Part shown: positions 1 to 9,439 of the stretch, piece after piece
Position numbering within the stretch: position 1 is the first letter of the stretch
Layout of the letters: each line of letters starts with the position of its first letter
Assembly: GCA_046290435.1 (NCBI GenBank)
Contig: JBKAGO010000069.1
Coordinates: forward strand, 1-35,128
DNA length: 35,128 nucleotides
Direction: 5' to 3'
Origin: CAVQUE01 sp046290435
GTDB lineage: Bacteria > Actinomycetota > Acidimicrobiia > Acidimicrobiales > UBA8592
The notes under the pieces: generated by a model
The model's input: only the letters and a program-made list of their open reading frames with translations
The model's database searches: none
Told to the model about the DNA's origin: nothing
Position numbers and translations under genes: made by a program

Positions 1-65
1 GGTCCCGCCACGCCGACTGGCCCCAGCCCACCCAACAACCCACTCCCACCATCCAACGCATCTAA
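1..65 (+). CDS. Transposase, C-terminal fragment (IS4-like, tentative)
   Basis: The reading frame starting at base 3 gives SRHADWPQPTQQPTPTIQRI and then TAA at 63-65. It is identical to the C-terminus of the minus-strand fragment at the right end of the window, where 51 residues are visible, including PRIVKRKISKWNVKR. A basic, tryptophan-containing tail of this kind resembles the C-termini of some actinobacterial IS4-type DDE transposases. The family name is a guess from the tail alone, since no catalytic residue is inside the window. Cut by the window edge. Confidence 0.55.
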   Translation, partial: SRHADWPQPTQQPTPTIQRI

Positions 66-95
66 CTGAACGGTATTGGACTTGACCCCTGTCCT
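1..95 (+). mobile_element. Truncated end of an insertion sequence (left copy)
   Basis: These 95 bases are the exact reverse complement of 34941-35035, so the same element flanks the window at both ends in opposite orientation. The strand carries the last codons of a transposase (stop TAA at 63-65) and then a terminal segment ending near GACTTGACCCC. The reverse complement of that end, GGGGTCAAGTC, is also the outer tip of the small hairpin element at 23646-23728. The two copies diverge from base 96 on, so the element end is at or just before base 95. The rest lies outside the window. Confidence 0.8.
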
Positions 96-103
96 GCAAG
101 ACC

Positions 104-124
104 CTTGGCCAGCCCCCAGCCAAG
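104..124 (-). terminator. Hairpin downstream of glgB
   Basis: CTTGGC (104-109) pairs with GCCAAG (119-124) around a 9-nt loop, about 20 bases past the glgB stop. Only a weak T-containing tail (GGTCTTG) follows on the minus strand. Possible terminator, seen by eye only. Confidence 0.35.
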
Positions 125-144
125 CCCGGCGCACCGAAACCCGG

Positions 145-2010
145 TCAGCTCGCCGGCGTCAGCACAACGGCCGCCAGGGGCGGGAGTTCGAGCTCGAGCG
201 ATGCCGGACAGCCGTGGGCCTCGACGGCATCGGTCGACACCACCGCCCCGGGCGTGCAGCCCGAGCCGCCGTAGCCGGGGTCGTCGCTGTTGGCCACCAG
301 GCGCCACTCCCCCGCCACCGGCACGCCGACCCGGTACCCGGTGCGCACCACCGGCGTGGCGTTGAGCACCACCAGCACCGGATCGACACCCTCGGCGTCG
401 GGCGCGTCGCGCAGGTACGCGAACACGCTCTGTGCAGCATCGTCGCCCACCAGCCAGCGGAAACCCGACGCGTCGCGATCGACCAGATGCAGCGCCGGCA
501 GCTCGCGGTACAGCTCGTTGCACCGCCGCACCCACCCCTGCACCCCGGCGTGGGCGTCGTCGCCCAGCGCCGGCCAGACCAGCTCCTCTTCGTGGTTCCA
601 CTCGCCCGGCGCGCCGAGCTCGCCGCCCATGAAGAGCAGCTTCTTGCCCGGCATCGTCCACTGGTAGCCCAGCAGCAGTCGAAGGTTGGCGAACTGCTGC
701 CAGCGGTCGCCGGGCATCTTCGCCAGCAGGCTGCCCTTGCCGTGCACGACCTCGTCGTGGCTCAGCGGCAGCACGTAGTGCTCCGAGGATGCATAGACCG
801 CACGGAACGTCAGGCGGTCGTGGTGATGCGCCCGGTGGACGGGATTCTTCGACAGGTAGTCCAGGGTGTCGTGCATCCACCCCATGTCCCACTTGAGCCC
901 GAAGCCGAGCCCACCGGCGTCGACACCGTTGGTGACGCCGGGCCACGCCGTCGACTCCTCGGCCACCATGACGATGTCGCCGTGTTCGGCATAGAGCGAC
1001 CGGTTGAGCTCACGCAGGAACTCGATGGCCTCGAGGTTCTCGTTGCCGCCGTGGGCGTTGGGGATCCACTCGCCCTCTTCGCGGCTGTAGTCGAGATACA
1101 GCATCGAGGCGACTGCGTCGACGCGCAGCCCGTCGGCGTGAAACACGTCGATCCAGTAGTTGGCCGACGACAACAAGAAGCTGCGCACCTCGGCGCGGCC
1201 GTAGTTGAAGACGTTCGACGTCCAGTCGGGATGGAAGCCCTGCCGGGGGTCGGCGTGCTCGTAGAGGTGCGTGCCGTCGAAGTAGCCGAGGCCGTGCTCG
1301 TCGGTCGGGAAGTGCGACGGCACCCAGTCGACGATCACCCCGATGCCGGCCTGGTGCAGCGTGTCGACCAGAGTCATCGCTGCGTCGGGATCGCCGAAGC
1401 GTGACGTCGGCGCGAAGTACCCCGTGGTCTGATAGCCCCACGATCCGTAGAACGGGTGCTCGCAGATGGGCATGAGCTCGACGTGGGTGAAGCCCATGTC
1501 GACGCAGTAGTCGGCCAGCTGCGCGGCCAGCGCCGGGTACCCGCCGGGCTCGTAGCGCCACGAACCGAGGTGTACCTCGTAGATGGACATCGGCCGGTCC
1601 CAGCGCTGGACGTCGCCGCGGATGGCCATCCAGTCGTCGTCGTCCCAGGTGTGCGCGGATGCCCAGATCCGCGACGCGGTGGCCGGGGGCAGCTCGGCGG
1701 AGAACGCCACCGGATCGGCCTTGGCGACGGTGCGCCCATCGGCGCCGGTGACGGCGTACTTGTAAGTGGCGCCGTGGCCGATGCCGGCGACCTGGCCGCG
1801 CCACACACCCGACGGATCGGGTTGCAGGGGGTCGGCACCCGGCGTCCAGCCGTTGCCGTCGGTCAGCACCGAGACGGCCCTGGCGTTGGGAGCCCACACG
1901 CGAAACGTCGTGCCGCCGTCGCCCGGGTGGGCGCCGAGTACCTCCCACAGTCGGCGGTGGGTGCCGGCAGCGAGGTGCCAGGCATCGTCGGCATCGAAGG
2001 CTCTACCCAT
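145..2010 (-). CDS. glgB: 1,4-alpha-glucan branching enzyme GlgB
   Basis: Transfers segments of alpha-1,4-glucan to 6-positions to make the branches of glycogen; cytoplasmic. The 621-residue protein has one N-terminal CBM48-type domain (about residues 15-115, TTFRVWAPNARAVSV) and a GH13 barrel. The nucleophile Asp298 lies in GLRVDAVASM, the acid/base Glu351 in MVAEESTAWPG, and the third carboxylate in PLSHDEVVHGK. It is shorter than the ~730-residue enterobacterial and mycobacterial forms because the extra N1 domain is missing. The ATG at 2010 follows a TAGCCT box (2022-2017) by six bases and has no Shine-Dalgarno sequence, suggesting a leaderless mRNA. It diverges from glgC; the rest of the glycogen genes are 12 kb away. 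Family identity is very secure. Confidence 0.97.
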   Translation of the reverse strand: MGRAFDADDAWHLAAGTHRRLWEVLGAHPGDGGTTFRVWAPNARAVSVLTDGNGWTPGADPLQPDPSGVWRGQVAGIGHGATYKYAVTGADGRTVAKADPVAFSAELPPATASRIWASAHTWDDDDWMAIRGDVQRWDRPMSIYEVHLGSWRYEPGGYPALAAQLADYCVDMGFTHVELMPICEHPFYGSWGYQTTGYFAPTSRFGDPDAAMTLVDTLHQAGIGVIVDWVPSHFPTDEHGLGYFDGTHLYEHADPRQGFHPDWTSNVFNYGRAEVRSFLLSSANYWIDVFHADGLRVDAVASMLYLDYSREEGEWIPNAHGGNENLEAIEFLRELNRSLYAEHGDIVMVAEESTAWPGVTNGVDAGGLGFGLKWDMGWMHDTLDYLSKNPVHRAHHHDRLTFRAVYASSEHYVLPLSHDEVVHGKGSLLAKMPGDRWQQFANLRLLLGYQWTMPGKKLLFMGGELGAPGEWNHEEELVWPALGDDAHAGVQGWVRRCNELYRELPALHLVDRDASGFRWLVGDDAAQSVFAYLRDAPDAEGVDPVLVVLNATPVVRTGYRVGVPVAGEWRLVANSDDPGYGGSGCTPGAVVSTDAVEAHGCPASLELELPPLAAVVLTPAS

Positions 2011-2196
2011 GACGCGAGGCTAGTGCCGCCGCTGTGCGCCCCTCGGGAGCGGCACAGCGGCAGCTGCGCAGCACGAGCGAGGGGAGCCCTCGACGACGGG
2101 CATGGCACACCCCCGGGTCCGGTCACTCGGCATTCACAGACGGTTCATGACTTCGGCCCCCACCAGCACGGGTACGCGGCACCTACGATGCGGGCC
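2011..2196. promoter_or_regulatory. Divergent glgB/glgC promoter region
   Basis: On the minus strand TAGCCT (2022-2017) lies 6 nt before the glgB ATG. On the plus strand TACGAT (2184-2189) lies 7 nt before the glgC ATG at 2197. Both spacings place the predicted transcription start at or next to the start codon. No clear -35 boxes are seen. The boxes are visible; their activity is inferred from the same arrangement at several other genes here. Confidence 0.5.
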
Positions 2197-3441
2197 ATGG
2201 TGACGCACTTGGCTCGCAAACCGATCCTGTCGATCGTCCTCGCAGGCGGCGAGGGCAAACGGCTCATGCCGCTCACCGAGGTCCGGGCCAAACCGGCGGT
2301 GCCGTTCGGGGGCAAGTACCGCCTCATCGACTTCGCCATCTCCAACCTGGTCAACGGCGGCTTCCGCCACATCGTGGTGCTCACCCAGTACAAGAGCCAC
2401 AGCCTCGACCGCCACATCTCGCTCACCTGGCAGCTGTCGACCATCCTCGGCAACTACGTGACGACGGTGCCCGCCCAGATGCGGCGTGGCCCGCGCTGGT
2501 TCACCGGCTCGGCCGATGCGCTGTTCCAGAACCTCAACCTGCTCGACGACGAACGCCCCGAGCACGTCATCGTCTTCGGCGCCGACCACATCTACCGCTT
2601 CGATCCCCGCCAGATGCTCGACGCCCATCTCGCCAACGGAGCGGGCGTCACCGTCGCCGCCATCCGCCAGCCCAAGTCCGAGGCGTTCCAGTTCGGCGTG
2701 ATGGAGAAGGCCGCCGACAGCGACCGGATCCTGGCGTTCCACGAGAAGAACCCCGATGCGCCGACCCTGCCGGGATCACCCGGCGAGGTCCTGGCCTCGA
2801 TGGGCAACTACATCTTCGATGCCGAGGCGTTGCGCGAGGCGGTCAACGCCGACGCCGACGACCCCACCTCTCGCCACGACGTCGGCGGCGACCTCATCCC
2901 GCGCATGGTCGCCGACGGCACGGCATACGTCTACGACTACGCCACCAACATCGTTCCCGGCGAGACCGACGGCAACGACCACTACTGGCGAGACGTCGGG
3001 ACGCTCGACTCGTACTTCGACGCCCACATGGACCTCGTCGCTCCGGTGCCGGCATTCAACCTCTACAACGAACAGTGGCCGATCTTCACCCGGGGCATGA
3101 CCGAACCGCCGGCGAAGATCTCCGATGCGCCCGAGGGCCCCAGCCAGGTGTCGAACTGCATCCTCAGCAGCGGCGCGATCATCGCGGGCGGCGCCGTGTA
3201 CGAGTCGGTTCTCTCGCGTGGGGTGCACATCATGCGCGGCGCCGAGGTCCGCCAGTCGGTGCTGATGGAAGGCGTCACCATCGAGCCGGGCGCCCGCCTC
3301 AACCGCTGCATCGTCGACAAGAACGTCACCGTGCCCTCTGGTTTCTGGGTCGGCTGGGACCACGAGGCCGACGCCGAGCAGTTCCTGGTATCGGACCGGG
3401 GCGTCGTGGCCATCCCGAAGAATCACGTCATCGAGGCCTGA
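2197..3441 (+). CDS. glgC: Glucose-1-phosphate adenylyltransferase GlgC
   Basis: Makes ADP-glucose from ATP and glucose 1-phosphate, the committed step of bacterial glycogen synthesis. The 414-residue protein begins with the nucleotidyltransferase signature SIVLAGGEGKRLMPLT, then AKPAVPFGGKYRLIDF and VLTQYKSHSLDRHI, and has YWRDVGTLDSYFDAH. The C-terminal third (from about residue 300) is a left-handed beta-helix with repeated hydrophobic steps. All are typical of GlgC. The start was chosen at 2197 because TACGAT (2184-2189) sits 7 nt upstream, which suits leaderless translation; an in-frame ATG at 2188 would add MRA but overlaps that box. The open frame upstream of 2188 is an extension without homology. 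Divergent from glgB and followed 5 bases later by a CRP-family gene, probably in the same transcript. Confidence 0.96.
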   Translation: MVTHLARKPILSIVLAGGEGKRLMPLTEVRAKPAVPFGGKYRLIDFAISNLVNGGFRHIVVLTQYKSHSLDRHISLTWQLSTILGNYVTTVPAQMRRGPRWFTGSADALFQNLNLLDDERPEHVIVFGADHIYRFDPRQMLDAHLANGAGVTVAAIRQPKSEAFQFGVMEKAADSDRILAFHEKNPDAPTLPGSPGEVLASMGNYIFDAEALREAVNADADDPTSRHDVGGDLIPRMVADGTAYVYDYATNIVPGETDGNDHYWRDVGTLDSYFDAHMDLVAPVPAFNLYNEQWPIFTRGMTEPPAKISDAPEGPSQVSNCILSSGAIIAGGAVYESVLSRGVHIMRGAEVRQSVLMEGVTIEPGARLNRCIVDKNVTVPSGFWVGWDHEADAEQFLVSDRGVVAIPKNHVIEA

Positions 3442-3446
3442 CCGCA

Positions 3447-4082
3447 GTGCGCCGATCGGGCCTGGGTCCGGTCGAGACCTCCGTCGCCGCGGCGGGCTCG
3501 CCGGCCATGTGGGATGCCATCGCAGCCAGCGGTCGCGAGGTGCGCTTCGACGCGGGCGACACCCTGGTGCGCCAGGGCGAGCAGAGCACGCACTGCTACG
3601 CCATCCGCAGCGGCGAGGTGTTGGTGACGGCCACCACCGCCGCGGGTTCGACGGTCGTGCTCGGACGACGCAACGGGGGTTCGGTCATCGGCGAGCTGGC
3701 TGCGCTCGACCCGGCACCACGATCGGCGACGGTCACCGCCCGCACCGACGTCGTGGCTCAGATGTTGAGCGCCGTGGAGCTCGAGGCGTTGCTGCTCGAT
3801 CAGCCCGCGCTGGCGTTGGCCGAGCTCAAGCGCCTGTCGCTGCAGTTGCGGTCGCTGACCGAGCGCTACGCGGTCGGTGGTGCGGCGCTGCGCACTCGCA
3901 TCGTCACGCTCCTCGAGACCCACCGTGCCGAGACAGGGGTGGCGTCTCTGCGGTCGACGCGCTCGGAGCTGGCCGGCTGGCTGGGTGCGTCGCGCGAGGC
4001 GGTGTCGCGGGTGCTGCAGGAGCTCGAAGCCGAGGGGGTCGTGCAGCTCGGCCGTGGCTGGGTCGGGCTGACCGACCGCTGA
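3447..4082 (+). CDS. CRP/FNR-family transcriptional regulator
   Basis: A cAMP-receptor-type regulator of about 211 residues. The cyclic-nucleotide-binding beta-roll (about residues 30-130) reads REVRFDAGDTLVRQGEQ, SGEVLV and GSVIGELAALDPAPRSATVTA; the last matches the phosphate-binding cassette pattern GE(L/I)AL...R-(S/T)-A. A long helix follows, then a winged helix with TRSELAGWLGASREAVSRVLQELEAEG, the recognition helix being ASREAVSRVLQEL. The GTG at 3447 has GAGG about ten bases upstream and follows the glgC stop by five bases; ATG 3507 is an alternative giving 191 residues. The frame continues upstream into a shadow of glgC. Two perfect CRP-type palindromes lie within 500 bp downstream, suggesting the protein acts locally. 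The ligand (cAMP or other) is unproven. Confidence 0.88.
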   Translation: MRRSGLGPVETSVAAAGSPAMWDAIAASGREVRFDAGDTLVRQGEQSTHCYAIRSGEVLVTATTAAGSTVVLGRRNGGSVIGELAALDPAPRSATVTARTDVVAQMLSAVELEALLLDQPALALAELKRLSLQLRSLTERYAVGGAALRTRIVTLLETHRAETGVASLRSTRSELAGWLGASREAVSRVLQELEAEGVVQLGRGWVGLTDR

Positions 4083-4120
4083 CCGGCCCCTGAGCGGCAC
4101 TGACCAGCCCCTGAGCGGCA
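4079..4120 (+). repeat. 21 bp direct repeat, two copies
   Basis: Copies at 4079-4099 and 4100-4120 differ at one base and share CCCCTGAGCGGCA. The first overlaps the stop codon of the regulator. CCGCT (4076-4080) can pair with AGCGG (4092-4096), a weak hairpin that might help end the transcript. Confidence 0.6.
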
Positions 4121-4240
4121 GGTCGTCGTCGGCTGATCGTCGATGACCGTCCTCGGGCCGACCGGGACGGGGCGCACCGGGAGCGGGCGGCCGGGGCAGC
4201 GGGAACCGACGGGGGACTCGATGACGAATCTGCGCTGCAC

Positions 4241-4288
4241 GTGATCGCGATCACAGACGGTGAACCTCGGACCCTGGATACTGCAACT
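4241..4288 (+). promoter_or_regulatory. CRP-type operator and promoter, unit A
   Basis: GTGATCGCGATCAC (4241-4254) is a perfect palindrome and a full match to the CRP core GTGA-N6-TCAC. GATACT (4277-4282) follows and fits a -10 hexamer. With the usual 6-nt gap to the start at 4289, the palindrome is centred at -41.5, the class II activator position. The same palindrome and the same 36-base offset recur in unit B. Sites are seen; binding by the adjacent regulator is inferred. Confidence 0.65.
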
Positions 4289-4405
4289 GCGTCGGTCCGG
4301 GGGTTGCAGCGCCCGGGTCACCAGACGCTCCGCGAACCTCCATATCGCGGAACCTGGCGGACGCTTCGACGCCGGCGCCTTCCGGAGCCGGCGTCGAAGC
4401 CGCCG
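4289..4405 (+). ncRNA. Candidate CRP-controlled small RNA A
   Basis: Predicted transcript of about 115 nt. TCCGCGA (4329-4335) and TCGCGGA (4345-4351) pair perfectly around the nine-base loop ACCTCCATA. ACCTCC is complementary to Shine-Dalgarno sequences, as in C-rich-loop regulatory RNAs of Gram-positive bacteria. A perfect 14-bp stem (4363-4376 with 4387-4400) with a 10-base loop follows and would serve as terminator, although no T-run is present. No plausible reading frame covers the unit. Unit B, 321 bases downstream, repeats the whole arrangement with diverged sequence, which argues that promoter, loop and terminator stem are the selected parts. Expression is unproven. Confidence 0.55.
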
Positions 4406-4561
4406 GCCTGCATCCTCGGATAGCCGCCGGGCATCGAACGTCGCGGGTCGGAATGAGCCGGCCACCATCGATGCACCCCGATCACCGGCGATCGAGCCAG
4501 CCACCGTCGAGCCGGGGCCGCCTCGGCTGCGAATCCGTCCCGTCGGGAAATCCTGCCCCGC

Positions 4562-4609
4562 GTGATCGCGATCACAGACACCGGTGCAGGCACCACCGAT
4601 ACTCGGATC
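4562..4609 (+). promoter_or_regulatory. CRP-type operator and promoter, unit B
   Basis: A second GTGATCGCGATCAC (4562-4575) is followed by GATACT at 4598-4603, again exactly 36 bases from palindrome start to box. This puts the palindrome centre at -41.5 relative to a start at 4610. The bases between palindrome and box differ from unit A apart from ACAGAC just after the palindrome. Confidence 0.65.
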
Positions 4610-4725
4610 TGCGTCGATCGGGTACGGGCGGGTACCCGAACGTCGCTGTGGGATGCGGACCTCCACACCGCGGAACCTGACGGGAAGCTTCGGCGCCGGC
4701 GCTCTCGAGCGTCGGCGCCGGCTCG
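4610..4725 (+). ncRNA. Candidate CRP-controlled small RNA B
   Basis: Paralogue of unit A. GGGTAC (4620-4625) and GTACCC (4632-4637) form a 5' hairpin. GCGG (4655-4658) pairs with CCGC (4668-4671) around the loop ACCTCCACA, which differs from unit A by one base. The conserved string GGAACCTG-CGG then leads to a 14-bp GC stem (4691-4704 with 4707-4720, one G-U pair), the terminator candidate. The loop is kept while the stem sequence has changed, which supports an RNA function. No protein frame is credible here. Confidence 0.55.
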
Positions 4726-4884
4726 TCCCGGCGGCCGCACGGGCTACCGCCGCTCCTCCGACGACCGCCACCACCGAGGCCGGCGGATGCGGCGACTCCG
4801 CGGGCGTGATCGGGCTGTTCTGCGGTGGCCGATCGCGCTTCGGGTCTCCAGATCGGGCGAGTTGGCGTCGCCGCGCCGCTCGTA

Positions 4885-7800
4885 TCAGCCGGCGGTGAGC
4901 GTTGCCGCGAAGCTCAGGTCGGTGCTGCCGAGACCGTTGTGCACGCTGACGGCGACGACGTTGGTGCCGTCGACCAGGATCGCCGGATCGAGCGTGAAGG
5001 TGCGCAGTTCCTGTTCGGCCGCGCCCCACCGGTAGCCGAGCGCCGGCGTGGTGGCGTCGAGGGGTCCGGGACCGACGTTGTCGCGCAGGACCTCGACGCC
5101 GTTGACGAACACGACGGCGCCGTCGTCGGCGAGCAGGTCGAGCTCGAGCGATGCGAACGCCGCAGCGTCGGCGACGTCGAAGGTGTGGCGGAACCACACG
5201 ACGGGCCGGTTGGTGACGACGGTGGCCTCGTCGCCGTCCTCGGCGCCGAGCTCGGCCGGGCCGACCAACCATTCGCTGTCGTCGAAACCGACGCCCACCC
5301 ACGCGGCGTCCGGAGCGACGCCCGAGTCGAGGTAGCGCCAGTCGGCAGTCTCGGCGATCAGGAGCGCCGGCTCGACGACGGCCGGCGCAGTGTTGACCGT
5401 CACCGGGTCGGACAGCGGTCCGACGTTGCCGGAGGCGTCGATCGCACGGACCCGGTAGGTGTAGGTGGTCTCGGGCATCAGGCCGGTCTCGACGAAGCCG
5501 GTCGTGAACGACGTCCCGACCGTGGCGCCCTCGCGGCGGATCTCGTATCGGTCGACGGCGACGTCGTCGGTGGCCGGCGCCCAGGTCAGCGAGACGCTCG
5601 TGTCGTCGGCGGCGACGACGCTCGGCGTTCCGGGAGCGGAGGGCGGTTGCGTGTCGGGCGCCGCTGCGTCCTCGGTCTCGAGGGTCGCTGCGAACGACAG
5701 GTCCGTGCTGCCCGATCCGTTGTGCACGCTGATGGCGAGGACGTTGGTGCCGGCCACGAGTGCGCCGACCGGCAGATCGAAGCTGCGCAGGGCCGACTCG
5801 TCGGCCACGGTCCAGCGGTAGCTCGCCGCCGGCGTGGAACCGGTGACGGGCCCGGGGCCGACGTTGTCGCGGACGAGCTCGATGCCGTTGAGGTACACGA
5901 CGGCGCCGTCGTCGGCCCGCAGTCCCAGCGTCACCCGGGCCAGGGCAGCCGGGTCGGCCACTGCGAACGAGGTCCGGAACCAGACGACGGGGCGGTTGGT
6001 GACGACGGTGACCTCGTCGCCGTCGCCGGCACCGAGCTCTGCGGCGCCGGCCGGCCAGCCGCTGTCGTCGAATCCGGGGGCGGCCCAGCCCGGGCCGGGA
6101 TCGACACCGGTGTCGAGGTAGCGCCAGAGGTGGTCGATGGCGATCGTGTCGGTCGTGGCCCCAGCGGTGAAGCCGGTCACGGGATCGCTTGCGGGCCCGA
6201 CGTTGCCCGCGACGTCGACCGCGACGACGGTGTAGACGTAGGAGGTCGCCGGGGACAGCCCGACATCGACATGGGTGCGGCCGGGCAGGGTGACGATGTC
6301 GACGCCGTCCCGCTGGAGGCGGTACTCGGCAACGCCGACGTTGTCGGTCGCTGCGTTCCACGAGATGGTCAGCGAGTCGGCCGTGGCGTCGCTGACCACG
6401 ACCCCGGTCGGCGCGCCGGGCGCCTCGGTGTCGGGACCGAGCTGGTACGAGGCGGTGAGCACGGCATCGAACGACAGATCGCTACTCCCCGGTCCGTTGT
6501 GGATGCTCACGGCGAGGACGTTCGGGCCCGACTGCAGCAGCCCGGCGGGCACGACCCAACGGTTGAGCGTGGTCTCGTCGGCGACGGTCCAGCGATAGCT
6601 CGACGCCGGCGTGTTCTGGTCGACGGGTCCGGGGCCGACGTTGTCGCGGACGATCTCGACGCCGTTGAGGTACGCGACCGCACCGTCGTCGGCCAACAGG
6701 TCCAGCGTGAGAGCGCCGACGGCGGTGGGGTCACCGACCGAGAACACCGTGCGGGCGAAGATCACCGGCCGGTTGGTGACGACGGTGGTCTCGCCGCCGT
6801 CGCCCACACCGATCTCGGTCGTGCCCGTCTTCCAGATCGCCGGGGCGGCGAGGGCAGTCGTCCAGTCGGGCGGCGGCGCAACACCACGGTCGTCGAAGGC
6901 CCATTGCGTGCCGGCGCCGACGAGCACGACGTCGCCCAGTGGCGTGGCCGTCGTGGTGGCCTGCACCGGCCCGGCCGCGGGACCGGTGTTGCCGGCGGCG
7001 TCGAGGGCGACGACCTCGTAGCCGTAGGTGGTCTCGGGTGCGAGGCCCCCGTCGACGAACGCCAGGCCGGAGGTCGACCCGACGACCGTGCCGTCACGCA
7101 GGATCTCGTAGCCGACGACACCGACGTTGTCGGTCGCCGCTTCCCAGGCAAGGGCGACTGACCCGTCGGTGACCGATGCGACGGTCAGCGCCGGCGGTGC
7201 CTCGGGGGCACTGGTGTCAGGGGCCGAGGAACCGACACGCAGGTCGAGCTGGGCGTCGAAGGTCAGGTCGCCGCTGGCCGACGCGTTGTGGAGGCTGACG
7301 GCGATGACGTTGGTGCCGGCGACGAACAGATTCGGGTCGAGCTCGACGGTGATGATCTCGGTCTCCAGATCGCCGAAGACGATCGCCGAGGCCGGTGTCG
7401 TGTGGGTGATCGGCCCGTCGGCCACGTTGTCGCGCCGGACCTCGGTGCCGTTGACGGTGATGACCACGCCGTCGTCGCGCACGTACTGCAGGGTCGCTGC
7501 GGCCACCGACACGTCGGGGCTGACGGTCACCGAGCGGCGCAGGTACGTGACGGGCCGGTTGGCGATGACGGTGGCCTCGTCGCCGTCACCGACGCCGAGC
7601 TCGGCCTGTCCGCTCGGCCAGGCGGCATCGTCGTAGGCGACGCTGCGCCAGTCGGGCTCGGGCTCCGGGCCGGTGTCCAGGTAGCGCCACGCCGATCCGA
7701 ACGGGACCGGGGTGATGGGCGTCAGCGGGCCGAGCGTCAGCGCCGCGAGGGTCGGGGTCGGAGGAGATTGGTTCCCGACCAGGTCGATCGCGGTGACGGT

Positions 7801-9182
7801 GTAGTCGTAGGTGGTCGACGGTGCGACGGTCGTGTCGACGAAGGTCGTCTCCCGAGTGGCACCCAGGGCGACGCCGTCGCGGCGGACGACGTACTCGACG
7901 ACGGGACCGTCATCGGTCGCCGGGGCCCATTCGAGGGCGACGGTGACATCGCTGACGCTGCGGACGGCCAGATCCTCCGGCATCGTCGGGGTGGTGACCG
8001 GGTCGCCACCACGGGATAGCGGGCGATACCCGCGGCGTCGACGGGCGACGCGGCGGTGATGGCGCCGCCGACCCACAGGTGGGTGTCGGTGACCAGCAGC
8101 GCCCAGATGCCGATGCCCTCGCTGGTGGTGAGCGACGGCCCGAAGACGGGATCGACGGCGTCGTCGATGCCGCCGATACGAGCCACGGGCGACACGGGGG
8201 TGCCGATCCCCAGGCCGGTCTCCTGATGGCCGCCGGCGATGATGTCGAGGCCCGCTTCGGTCAGGACCTGGAGGTCGCCGTCACCGAACAACGACTGGAT
8301 GCGGTCGCCGGTGGCGGTGTCGAGGATCTCGACGCGCCCGCCGGGGCCACCCGCAGCGGCGTAGAGCCGACCGGGTCGGGCGAGGATGTCGTACACCTCG
8401 CCCTCGGGGTTGGGATCGAAGCTCGAGATGACCGCGCCGGTGCTGCGGTCGATCGCGGCGAGGCGTCCGGAATCCGCGACACCGTCGATGCCCGAGAAGA
8501 ACCCACCCACGTAGACCCGGTCGAGGATGGGATCGACGGCAACCGAGAGGATGGTGCCGTCGTCGGAGCGAGGCGACCAGCCGGCGTCGAGCAGCCCGGA
8601 GGTGGCATCGACCCTGGCGACCTTCTCGCGGTTGACGTCGTTGATGTTCCAGAAGCGGCCCGCCAGGTAGAGATCGTCGCCGTCGAGGGCGAGGTCGAGG
8701 ACGTCGTTGTTGGCCTGGGCCACGAAGCCGGGCAGCGTGGCACCGGTGAGGGGGTCGAGCGCGACGATGCCTCGCCTCGCCTCACCGTTGACCGTCGAAA
8801 ACGTGCCGCCGACGTAGAGCATGTCGCCGTCTGCCGACAGCGCCAGCGCCCGCACGCCACCGTTCAATTGCGGGACGAAGGATGTGACAGGCTCGCCGGT
8901 GACGGCGTCGAGCGCCACCAGGCGCGCCTTGTTCGTCACCGGGGCGTCGGCATCGGCGCGCACACCGGTGAACGAGCCGCCGACGAAGATCACCGAATCG
9001 CCCTCGGCCAGCGCACGCACGTCGCCGCCGACGGTCTGCCAGATGCTGTCGTTGGTGTTGGCGAAGGTCGTGGCGCCCGCGCCGCCACCTGCCGAGATCA
9101 GCGTCGCGCCGAGCGCGCAGACGACGGCACAGGCGGCGATGGCGTTGCGGCGCCACCGGCTCGATACACCCCTCCGATCCAT
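4885..9182 (-). CDS. Secreted beta-propeller, FN3 and lectin-like repeat protein (apparent frameshift near 8010)
   Basis: Function unknown; an exported multi-domain surface or binding protein is likely. The start at 9182 gives a Sec-type signal peptide (RRNAIAACAVVCALGATLISAGGGAGATT). Residues about 45-390 hold propeller-like blades such as VIFVGGSFTGV, LYVGGTFSTVNGEARRGIVALDP and RVYVGGFFSGI. After VGGAITAASPVDAAGIARYPV the sense shifts to another frame near 8006-8015 and continues as four modules, each an FN3 domain (SVALAWEAATDNVGVVGYEI type) plus a ~160-residue galactose-binding-like domain (WRYLDTG...DDGAVVYLNGIELVRDNVGPGP). The span is 4298 nt, one base short of whole codons, so a single missing base would restore about 1432 residues. 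TACCGT lies 6 nt before the ATG, suggesting leaderless expression. Either an assembly error or a recent mutation. No partner gene is evident. Confidence 0.8.
4888..7990 (-). repeat. Four diverged ~770 bp modules inside the surface protein gene
   Basis: Each module encodes one FN3 domain and one galactose-binding-like domain. Strings such as GTTGTCGCGGA (from RDNVGPGP) and CGGTTGGTGACGAC (from VVTNRP) recur about every 750-780 bases from 5070 to 7560. This looks like internal duplication with later divergence and is a likely spot for recombination or misassembly. Confidence 0.75.
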
Positions 9183-9439
9183 GACCCAACGGTACGGACG
9201 TCACGCTGCGGCGTCATGAGGCGAAACCCCCCGTGCCATATGGCTCATGCGCGTCTCGCTGCCCGTGCCGTGCCCGTCGGCGCCACCGAGCGGCTCGTGC
9301 CGGCGAGACCCGAACGGCAGCCGGCCTCGCCGACGGGCTCCCCCGGGAGGGCCAGCGTCGTTCCCGGCGGGCGGCCGTCCCGGCGCAGCCGCATCGGTCG
9401 GCGACGGCGCCGCATCGACCGTGCGCTCGGCGGTGCGGG

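Noticed and set aside
2121..2144. CRP site upstream of glgC
   Set aside because: TCACAGACGGT matches the sequence after the palindrome of sRNA unit A, but the left half-site GTGA is missing.
3866..6361. Long minus-strand frame of 831 codons, and similar long frames opposite real genes
   Set aside because: Arginine-rich low-complexity translations without homology are normal shadows in GC-rich DNA.
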